A DNA stretch of 64,000 bases from the NCBI GenBank assembly GCA_019217005.1, contig JAHBNG010000051.1, positions 1 through 64,000 on the forward strand. Reading direction: 5' to 3'. The notes beneath the pieces were generated by a model. The model saw only the letters and a list, made by a program, of their open reading frames with translations. It was not told the origin of the DNA and did no database searches. This DNA comes from Chloroflexi bacterium TSY (GTDB lineage: Bacteria; Chloroflexota; Anaerolineae; Caldilineales; Caldilineaceae). This document shows, one piece after another, positions 56,813 through 64,000 of the stretch. The position numbers and the translations under genes are program-made. Each line of letters opens with the position of its first letter. The stretch's first letter is position 1.

Positions 56813-59800
56813 ATGATCAAAATCTTATTTCTAGCTGCGAATCCACTAGATACGAACAGGCTGCGTCTCGATGAAGAGATGCGTGCCATTGATGCTGCTG
56901 TGAGACAAGAAGAGCAATGTGACCAGATTGACATTCGCTCACATTGGGCCGTGCATATCGAAGACTTACAGAAACTACTCCTACGTCACCAGCCTGACAT
57001 CGTTCATTTCAGTGGGCTTGGCAAAGCAGCGGATCGTTCAATTATCTTGCAGAGCGATACAAATATTGGCCAGAGTGTCTCCGCAAGTGCTCTAAGCGAC
57101 CTGTTCAGTATCCTACACAATAACTTACGCTGTGTGGTGCTCAACGCTTGCTATTCAGAATCCCAGGCTCAGGTCATCTCTCAGCATGTGGATTGTGTCG
57201 TTGGCATGAATGATACCATCAGCGATGAAGCAGCACGCAACTTTGGTGCTGCCCTCTATGGTGCACTAGCCTACGGACGCAGTATGTTCACTGCTTTCGC
57301 CCTGGCTTGCAACCGTATCGACCTAGTCAACCTTCCCGAACAGGATGTCCCCCGTCTGTTGGCTCCCAATATGGATCCAAAAGAAATATATCTACTGGAT
57401 GAACTAGAGACAAAAATGGGCCAACCATCTGTGTTTAGGGATGTCATAAAGGGCGACAAAGTCGGAGGCGACAAAGTTGGCAAGGATAAAATAGCGGTCG
57501 GTAAGATAGAAGGACTGGCCGCAATAGGGAATGGTGTAGTAGAAATTGGTGGCAACGTCTACATTGGTGTACCCGTGCCTATGCTAGAAGCCACCGTCGA
57601 AGAGGAACCAACAGATGGTGTACAGCCTTATAAAGGGCTGCACTTCTTTGATGTTGACGACTCAGTACTCTTCTTTGGTCGTGAACAGTTGACAGCCAAA
57701 CTCATTGCCCGCCTGTGGGACAAGCGCTTCCTGGCTGTAATTGGCGCGTCGGGCAGCGGAAAATCGTCCGTTGTGCGAGCAGGCGTTGTACCTGCGCTGA
57801 AGCGTGGTCTCAAACTGGCCAACGGCAGGCATCCGCCCAAAAGCAGCCCAGACTGGCAATACCATATTATTAAACCCACCGCCCGCCCACTGAAGGCAGT
57901 GTCGGCCAGCTTGACCCGAGGGAGTGAATCGGTTACGGCCCAAGCGACGCTGATGGACGACATGATGCAAGACGCCCGCAGTCTGGATCTCTTTGCCTCC
58001 CGTCTGTTGGCTGACTTGGCTGCCGATCACCTGTTGCTGGTAGTAGATCAGTTCGAGGAACTGTTCACGCTCTGCAAGACACCCACTGAACGCAAGGCTT
58101 TCGTTGACAACCTGCTGATGGCAGCACAACCCGATGGCGTAATGACGGTTATCATTGCCCTACGCGCCGACTTCTATCATCGCTGTGCTGAGTTCGACGA
58201 TCTGCGCACAGCCTTGACGAATTCTCAAGAATATATGGGTGCTATGATAGAGCAGGAATTGCGCACCGCTATCGAAAAGCCAGCTAACGCCAACAATTGG
58301 GTCTTCGAGGCAGGACTGGTAGACGTAATGCTCGACGATGTAGGCGATGAACCAGGCGCACTTCCGCTGCTCTCCCTTGCGCTGTTAGAGACATGGAAGA
58401 ACCGCCACGGGCGTACGCTGACGTTTAGCGGGTACTATAAAGCGGGAGGCGTCAAGGGAGCCATCGCCACGCAAGCCGATATGGTATTCAACGCACTGTC
58501 ACCGAACGAGCAAGCTGTGGCGCGTAACATTTTCGTGCGCTTAACAGAATTGGGTGAAGGCAGCGAAGACACCCGACGTCGCGTGGCGCGGGAAGAACTG
58601 CTGAGCAAGAATCAAGATGCCGAAACCGTCAACAAGGTACTAACGACGCTGAGCGATGCACGTCTAATCACCGTGGATCAGGGCGAAGTAGAAGTGGCCC
58701 ATGAAGCGTTGATTCGTGAATGGCCCACCTTGCGTCTTTGGCTGGAAGATGATCGAGAAGGGCTGCGCATCCATCGTCGGTTGACAGAGGCCGCTACGGA
58801 GTGGCACCGATCTGGCCGCAAACAGGGCGACCTCTCACGAGGCACTCGATTGAACCAGGCATTGGATTGGGCAAGAACGCACGGCAATGATATGAATTCC
58901 TTGGAGCAAGCGTTTCTGGATGCCAGTAGGGAACAGATCGAGGCGGAGCAGCGGGAGTTTGAACAAGCCCGTCAGCGAGAGATCGACGATGCGCGCAAAT
59001 TGGCAGAAGAATCTGAAGCAAGGCGTAAGGTGGAAGCGGCGCGTGCACAGGAAGCAGAGCGCAATACACAGGAGCAAATGCTCTTAACGCGACGTTTAGG
59101 TCGCTATGCGTCTTATTTGGCGGTTGCTTTGGTGCTCGCAATTGCAGCCGTAATCACGACCGGCATTTTCTTTGTTGACGCTAATGAGCAGCGAAAACTA
59201 GCGGTACAAAATGCAAACTCCGCAAGAGCGAATGAAAAAAGAGCGAATGATCAAGGAGCTCTTGCTAAAAAGATGGCCGATGAGGCGGAAGACCAACGAA
59301 ATCTTGCGGAAGGTCGCATTAACCAGCTTGGTTTATCGCTAGGAATATTTGGAATCGAACGATTATTGCAGACTGCTAGTGAACTAGATGCAGCAGGAGA
59401 TTCTGACGGCGCTACCACAATGCTTGCAATTGCAATTGAATCGAATATTTCTCTATTAGACGAATCCTATATGGATGAACTAAATGTTACAGAGCAGAAA
59501 ATACTCGGATCTGCGTTGATTGAAGCTGGACTGCAGCTTTGGGGTATTGGTAACAAGTCGGCAGCAGAGATCATTCTGGCAAAGACCATGGAAATTAATC
59601 TATACGCGCCGAGTTATGTCTTGATTCCACCTGGCGAGTTTACTATGGGGTCTTCTCACGAAGATGGGTTAGCCAGCAGAGACGAAATGCCTTCGCGTTC
59701 TGTATTTCTAGATGAATTTGAGATAATGCGCACCGAAGTGACCAATGCACAATTTGCATATTGCGTCGTTGCTGGAGTATGCACTGCACCAAAGAACGAA

Positions 59801-60292
59801 ACATGGAATCAACCTAGATTCGCAAATCATCCGGTTAAAAACGTTTCATGGATTCAGGCGACGGCGTATGCCGAGTGGGTAGGCGGACGATTGCCCACGG
59901 AAGCAGAGTGGGAAAAAGCGTGTCGGGGGCAAGATGGACAGATATATCCTTGGGGAGACGAGCCGCCAACTGATCAACTGGCAAATTTCAACCTTAGCGT
60001 AGGGAATACCACGGACGTAGGCCAATATCCAGAAGGGATGAGTCCCTATGGATTGTCTGATATGTCCGGCAACGTGTGGGAGTGGACTTCAGATTGGTAC
60101 GTTGAATTCTCCTCAAGAGAGCAAAATCTTGACGGTCTAGAATCAGGAACATATCGAACATTGCGTGGGGGATCTTGGTTTGATGATGCTCGGTATGTGC
60201 GTTGTGCACGGCGAGACATGAACTCCCCGTTAATTGGGACCGAGTTCGATGGCTTTCGGGTCGTTCGCCGTGCAACAGACGAGGACAATTGA
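56813..60292 (+). CDS. CHAT protease - STAND NTPase - transmembrane - FGE-sulfatase domain protein
   Basis: 1159 residues from ATG 56813. Residues 1-190: caspase-like CHAT domain with catalytic His in DIVHFSGLG (~65) and Cys in VVLNACYSES (~113). Residues 210-250: GDKVGGDKVGKDK-type short repeats, as in effector-associated regions of STAND proteins. Residues 272-690: STAND NTPase with Walker A VIGASGSGKSSVVRAG (~310) and Walker B LLVVDQFEELF (~410). Residues 690-760: charged coiled coil; one membrane helix about 768-790 (YLAVALVLAIAAVITTGIFF). Residues 935-1155: FGE/SUMF1-like domain (GEFTMGSS, VSWIQATAYAEWVGGRLPTE, MSGNVWEWTSDWY, LRGGSWFDD). Predicted membrane-bound sensor-protease, probably immune or regulated cell death; the target is unknown. 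Confidence 0.92.
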   Translation: MIKILFLAANPLDTNRLRLDEEMRAIDAAVRQEEQCDQIDIRSHWAVHIEDLQKLLLRHQPDIVHFSGLGKAADRSIILQSDTNIGQSVSASALSDLFSILHNNLRCVVLNACYSESQAQVISQHVDCVVGMNDTISDEAARNFGAALYGALAYGRSMFTAFALACNRIDLVNLPEQDVPRLLAPNMDPKEIYLLDELETKMGQPSVFRDVIKGDKVGGDKVGKDKIAVGKIEGLAAIGNGVVEIGGNVYIGVPVPMLEATVEEEPTDGVQPYKGLHFFDVDDSVLFFGREQLTAKLIARLWDKRFLAVIGASGSGKSSVVRAGVVPALKRGLKLANGRHPPKSSPDWQYHIIKPTARPLKAVSASLTRGSESVTAQATLMDDMMQDARSLDLFASRLLADLAADHLLLVVDQFEELFTLCKTPTERKAFVDNLLMAAQPDGVMTVIIALRADFYHRCAEFDDLRTALTNSQEYMGAMIEQELRTAIEKPANANNWVFEAGLVDVMLDDVGDEPGALPLLSLALLETWKNRHGRTLTFSGYYKAGGVKGAIATQADMVFNALSPNEQAVARNIFVRLTELGEGSEDTRRRVAREELLSKNQDAETVNKVLTTLSDARLITVDQGEVEVAHEALIREWPTLRLWLEDDREGLRIHRRLTEAATEWHRSGRKQGDLSRGTRLNQALDWARTHGNDMNSLEQAFLDASREQIEAEQREFEQARQREIDDARKLAEESEARRKVEAARAQEAERNTQEQMLLTRRLGRYASYLAVALVLAIAAVITTGIFFVDANEQRKLAVQNANSARANEKRANDQGALAKKMADEAEDQRNLAEGRINQLGLSLGIFGIERLLQTASELDAAGDSDGATTMLAIAIESNISLLDESYMDELNVTEQKILGSALIEAGLQLWGIGNKSAAEIILAKTMEINLYAPSYVLIPPGEFTMGSSHEDGLASRDEMPSRSVFLDEFEIMRTEVTNAQFAYCVVAGVCTAPKNETWNQPRFANHPVKNVSWIQATAYAEWVGGRLPTEAEWEKACRGQDGQIYPWGDEPPTDQLANFNLSVGNTTDVGQYPEGMSPYGLSDMSGNVWEWTSDWYVEFSSREQNLDGLESGTYRTLRGGSWFDDARYVRCARRDMNSPLIGTEFDGFRVVRRATDEDN

Positions 60293-60456
60293 CTACTTCA
60301 GAATTTCACACAGGAAATCTCAGGAGTATGCCGAAGAATGTGTGAACGCTTAGTGAGGGTCCAAAAACTACTTTCCGTTTTGCCCGATCCCGAGAATATG
60401 CAAGTTATTTCTAGACGCTTACTTGGCTAGCACAGCAAGAGGAGAAAATAGGCCGA

Positions 60457-61442
60457 ATGCAAGACCAACGACGTCCCCAGGTACGAGATCATGAGACAAA
60501 GGCTGAGTCAACTTTACGAGACACACTGACCGCCCAAAATGAAGAATTAAATGGTAAAGACGAGATTGGGCACGGATCAGATTCCGAGATCAAGGGCGAA
60601 TGCAATGAGGAAGCCAATGATGTGAAGCACAATAATCGCCTGACAAGCTTCGCTCGTAGCACCATCTTCAAATTTGCAGTTCCGTTCGCTTGGAAGACCT
60701 TTTTCTACAATTTTCGGCGGGCCCTAGTTGCCACCTTGTTATTCGAAATTGTCCTGGGCTTGCTCTTCTACCGATTTGAGCATCGCTATTTGCTGCCTCG
60801 ATTTGTGTATTACTTGCTTGCGGTACTTCTTCCAGTCACTGTGATCGGTTGGCACAGTGCATTGAGCGGTCGAGAGGCCAGTTTGGCAATTAAGTGGAAA
60901 GTCGTGCTAGCCAGCACAGCAACGTGTGTCTGGATAGGTGTATTGGGCTGGCAGGTATGGACGGTGCTAAACCCAGTAAATTGCAGTCCAGGCGCGTATT
61001 GCATCGCTATTGCTCTACTAGGGCAAGAAGACTTGAACTACCGTTCGAGCGAATCTGGACGGAACGTCTCGAATTTGTTGCTGCGAGCGCTAGAAAGACA
61101 ATATGCAAATGAAGATGGCTCGAGTGATACGATAGAAATACGCTTATTCGGCGTAATCAGCAGTAGTACACAAGCAGAGTATATGAGGAAACACATAGGT
61201 GCACATTTGGTTATTTGGGGACGGTTGCAAAGAGAACAACTAGACATTTGCATCAACACATCCCCACAGTTAAATCAGATCGACAATCCAGACATTCCAC
61301 AACCAGTTCCGATTATGGGGCGCACGTTAGTGTCTGTCGTGTCAATGAGGTATGATGATGTTGACACAATAGAAAGAATCCTAGAGCAGATTCAGGGCAT
61401 CAGTCAATTCGAGTTGGGATTAGCCTACTTTTTTTCCCAAGA
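60457..61442 (+). pseudogene. Membrane TPR protein, N-terminal part
   Basis: Starts ATG 60457, 165 bp after the CHAT-STAND gene, same strand. Residues 1-75 are polar; hydrophobic segments lie about at residues 90-110, 113-135 and 148-170 (ALVATLLFEIVLGLLFY, YYLLAVLLPVTVIGW, VVLASTATCVWIGVLGW). A periplasmic or cytoplasmic alpha/beta region follows (IEIRLFGVISSSTQAEYM, GAHLVIWGRLQREQ). It reaches FELGLAYFFSQD and is then cut by MITE-A copy 6. The frame continues after the element as a TPR domain. The gene may act with the CHAT-STAND protein. Confidence 0.78.
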
Positions 61443-61661
61443 CTCAGTAGATCCAAATTTCAGGTTTTGAGAGAGAATTCTGGCTAAACAGTTGACATAA
61501 ATACAAATTTGCCGGTCGATATCTAGTTTTTGCGTTAGATTTGGGCGATTTTCAGATATGAAATAGGTTGTTTTCTGTAACCGAAATCTGAATAAATGAC
61601 TCCAAAATCCCTGCAATCTCGACTGAAAATCGCCAAAAACGCCAAATTTGGATCTACTGAG
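61443..61661 (-). mobile_element. MITE-A copy 6 (reverse), in the membrane TPR gene
   Basis: 219 bp flanked by AGA and ACT. Removing the element and one A gives TCCCAAGACTATATTC and restores SQD-YIRAVSQFEK. In this orientation the host frame meets a stop ten codons into the element. Confidence 0.95.
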
Positions 61662-61662
61662 A

Positions 61663-62458
61663 CTATATTCGAGCCGTCTCGCAATTCGAGAAAGCAGTGC
61701 AGAGGCTGGATAACAATTCGAATGCACTCCAACAAACCGTTGCTGTAGGCGAGAACGACCTTGGCTTGATCTATTACTATCTGGGCCGGAGTTTGCAGAT
61801 GCGTGGAGAATATATAGAATCACAACACATGCTTAAAAATGTAGGAAAAGTCAATCCTGATGATCCGGCCACTCTCATCGCGCAAATGCACAATTATCGC
61901 GTGATAGGTGAAGAGGAACTTTATAGGGAGACATATCAAAGAGTTATCAGTATAAGCTATGCTCCGCCCACGTCGGTCGAAAACCATGCCGCTTACAATC
62001 GGGCTTTGGCCCATCAGATGAGTGGAAATTATGAAAGCGCCTTAGTCGATTATCAAGCCATTCTCCAGGATTATCCCACCTATTTCGTTGCTTACCTAGG
62101 TGCAGCAAATGCACTGATTCAGCTAAAACGTTATGGTGAAGCCGGGGAAGTCTATCAAGAAGCTGCACCCCTGGCCGCCGAAAATCCCATTCGTGAGACC
62201 TGGCTCCACATTGATTGGGGCCGGCTCTACGAGCAGCGCGGCGAATGGGATGCCGCTCTGAATTCCTACAAACAGGCCCTAGAACTCGACACAGGAGGTC
62301 ACTCTTCGATGCTGGTATTGTTTCGTTTGGCCAAATTTCATGCGGCACGTGGCGATCAGGAACAGGCCATCGCCTATTACCACGAACTTACTGAAGCTCG
62401 TAGACATGAAGACTGGGCACATGGTCTATATAGTGATTTTTCGTTTGAATTTCGGTAG
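61663..62458 (+). pseudogene. Membrane TPR protein, C-terminal TPR domain
   Basis: In-frame continuation after the element: FEKAVQRLDNNSNALQ, then TPRs such as GLIYYYLGRSLQMRGEYIES, AYNRALAHQMSGNYESALVD, AYLGAANALIQLKRYGEAGE, HIDWGRLYEQRGEWDAALNS and FRLAKFHAARGDQEQAIAYY, i.e. about five to six 34-residue repeats for protein binding. 986 + 796 bases make 594 codons. An internal ATG at 61697 could give a soluble TPR fragment. Confidence 0.82.
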
Positions 62459-62721
62459 AAACTGATCGAAAGGATTTAGATAATTCGTGTCAATTGCCGA
62501 CGAGTGATATAGTCATTGACTGAATGTAAATCGCAAAATCAAGGTGTTTTCTAGCTCCAATTCTTTGTCTAGCCAATAACTATCAAAGGCTGATGTAAGT
62601 TTCAAGGTTATGCGGTTTTTGACTGCTTCTGAGAGGATTATGGAGGAACAAAAAAAGCCCCTACAGGCAATTCACCAGTAAGAGCTTTCCAGAACAAAAA
62701 CAACTTCCGTTGCCTAATCCA

Positions 62722-62797
<76 letters not shown>

Positions 62798-62955
62798 ACA
62801 AAGTACATTCGGAAGTATACCACACTCCCGTTCGAGCTTCAAATCAATGCACCCTTCGGTCATCCTCATTCGCAATAGTCAATCGATCGCGAAGTGGGTC
62901 GTGGGTCATTGATGACAATTGGCAATGATCTAATTGTTTCTTTACCAATCGTCAG

Positions 62956-63921
62956 TCATCCCTTTTTTCCTAATTGACCCCCAACAAACCTGGGTGCTCC
63001 ATTGAGAAAACTCTGAATGTCCATGGCGCGTTTGCCGGCTGGCTGGACGGTTTTGAGGATGAGTAACCCATTCCCCGTTCCAATCGCGATTTGTCCACCA
63101 ATCTCCACAACCATCGATGGCTCCGCTTCCCCCTCTATGACAGTTGCCTGAATGATTTTGAATGGTTGATTGTTCCAGGTCGTAAAGGCACTCGGCCAAG
63201 GTGTATACGCACGCGTCATGCGTTCAATTTGGCTGGCTGCATGGGTCCAGTCGATCTGACCAGCGCTTTTTTTAATGATGCGGCAGAGTGAAGGCGCGCC
63301 AGGGAGTTCGCTTTGAGGAATTGGCGGAAGCGTTCCAGCCAGCCACTTTGGCAACGTTTCAACCAGTAAATTGGCACCCTGTGTTGCCAATCGTTCGCTC
63401 AAAACAGGCGTTGTGTCGTCGGGTAAGATGGGCTGTTGGATCTTTGCCAATACAGGACCTGTATCAAGCCCTTCATCCATCAACATGATCGAAACACCAG
63501 TCTCGGCGACGCCGCTTAGAATGGCCGCATGGATGGGCGAAGCACCTCGGTAGATCGGCAATAAGCTGGCGTGGACATTGATACAACCAAAGGCGGGAAT
63601 GTCAAGCACAGATGTGGGCAGGATCAGACCATAGGCAGCAACAACAATGAGATCGGGTTGTAAATCCTGTAATGTTTCAACAACAGCCGGCTCTTTTCGG
63701 AGGCTGGTGGGCTGCAAAAGCGATAGACCAAATGACTCTGCTTGCTGTTTGACAGGGCTCGCGATCATTTTCTTGCCCCGTCCCGCCCGCCGATCTGGTT
63801 GCGTCATCACAGAGACTATCTCCCAGTGATGAATGGTCGACTGTTCATACAATGCTGTCAATGAAGGGACAGCGAATTCGGGTGTCCCCATAAAGACGAT
63901 GCGTGTTGGAGCAATTGTCAT
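62956..63921 (-). CDS. fmt: Methionyl-tRNA formyltransferase
   Basis: 321 residues, normal length. It formylates the initiator Met-tRNA using 10-formyl-tetrahydrofolate. Signature features are RIVFMGTPEFAVPSL at the N-terminus, NVHASLLPIYRGASPI with the catalytic Asn-His pair, the Asp motif MDEGLDTGPVL, and the C-terminal tRNA-binding beta-barrel (ARAYTPWP-like segment TRAYTPWPSAFTTW). Starts ATG 63921. No def or priA neighbour is visible inside the window; tRNA-Pro follows 158 bp downstream. Confidence 0.95.
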   Translation of the reverse strand: MTIAPTRIVFMGTPEFAVPSLTALYEQSTIHHWEIVSVMTQPDRRAGRGKKMIASPVKQQAESFGLSLLQPTSLRKEPAVVETLQDLQPDLIVVAAYGLILPTSVLDIPAFGCINVHASLLPIYRGASPIHAAILSGVAETGVSIMLMDEGLDTGPVLAKIQQPILPDDTTPVLSERLATQGANLLVETLPKWLAGTLPPIPQSELPGAPSLCRIIKKSAGQIDWTHAASQIERMTRAYTPWPSAFTTWNNQPFKIIQATVIEGEAEPSMVVEIGGQIAIGTGNGLLILKTVQPAGKRAMDIQSFLNGAPRFVGGQLGKKG

Positions 63922-64000
63922 TTTGATCCGGTCACTCTTTAGATAGTCATATCATTTTAACTTTGGACGATGGTCCCTCGACAGAAAAGGGATCTATTCT

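Noticed and set aside
59600..60292. Possible variable protein of a diversity-generating retroelement, because FGE/C-type-lectin-like C-termini are common targets
   Set aside because: No reverse transcriptase gene and no template repeat resembling the FGE end were found in the window.
61425..61823. Open frame of 132 codons on the minus strand
   Set aside because: It is the stop-free frame of MITE-A plus antisense TPR sequence; no independent coding evidence.

Overview
The window most likely comes from a filamentous or multicellular-type bacterium of the Chloroflexota (Caldilineae/Anaerolineae-like). This is an inference from the gene mix: NB-ARC/TPR and CHAT/STAND/FGE proteins, DUF2760-Hsp70-Hsp70(DUF3731) operon, many Gfo/Idh/MocA, PhyH and peptide-ABC genes, and a C-terminal fragment ending in an FLPML-type motif that I associate with secreted Chloroflexota proteins. 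No rRNA gene is present, so the assignment is not proven. The outstanding property of the window is its load of small mobile elements. I use three working names: MITE-A (219 bp, ends CTCAGTAGATCC...GGATCTACTGAG, six copies), MITE-B (155 bp, ends GGGGTGGTTC...GAACCACCCC, 8-bp target duplications, five copies) and MITE-C (about 75-bp hairpin, three copies). There are also five insertion sequences: two ISAzo13-like, one IS701-like, and two copies of an IS I cannot place.

Layout. 1-6.2 kb: operon on the minus strand of DUF2760, an intact Hsp70-like protein, and a decayed Hsp70-DUF3731 paralogue. 6.3-8.3 kb: a four-level nest of insertions. 8.5-9.5 kb: metallophosphoesterase. 9.9-15.3 kb: a kinase-like/NB-ARC/TPR STAND protein broken by one in-frame TGA and an IS701-like element. 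15.3-20.7 kb: small hypothetical gene, two Gfo/Idh/MocA oxidoreductases (one broken), a GNAT protein and a malate/lactate-type dehydrogenase. 21.1-31.9 kb: a peptide/nickel-type ABC transporter operon (binding protein, two permeases, two ATPases), an unknown small membrane protein, a BNR/sialidase-like protein and a phytanoyl-CoA dioxygenase family protein. This looks like a catabolic or scavenging cluster together with the oxidoreductases upstream.

32-35 kb: MFS transporter and sensor histidine kinase (N-terminal part). 35-39 kb, minus strand: a second peptide ABC system with a truncated permease. 39.5-40 kb: BrnT/BrnA toxin-antitoxin. 40-42.6 kb: glycosidase-like TIM barrel and class V aminotransferase-fold enzyme. 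42.9-45.5 kb: Mod-type DNA methyltransferase split by an ISAzo13-like element. 45.7-48.4 kb: NarL-type response regulator, ThDP enzyme and the C-terminal part of the histidine kinase. 48.6-50.6 kb: ABC-ATPase remnant continuous with an M14 carboxypeptidase-like protein. 50.6-54.4 kb: type I restriction subunit HsdR interrupted by MITE-B and an HsdS remnant. 54.4-55.9 kb: second copy of the unplaced IS. 56.8-62.5 kb: a CHAT-STAND-FGE protein followed by a membrane TPR protein split by MITE-A. 62.7-64 kb: tRNA-Pro and fmt, the only plainly housekeeping genes.

How it fits together. The most informative observation is that the two halves of the histidine kinase lie 13.4 kb apart on opposite strands, each ending exactly at a MITE-A copy, the two copies being in inverted orientation. 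Joining them restores an uninterrupted 399-codon frame. The simplest reading is an inversion of about 13.2 kb by recombination between MITE-A copies, which separated an MFS-kinase pair from its ThDP enzyme/response-regulator partners. Several other split genes (NB-ARC/TPR, HsdR, MFS, Mod, membrane TPR protein, peptide-binding protein) also rejoin in frame when element plus one target repeat is removed, so most insertions look recent.
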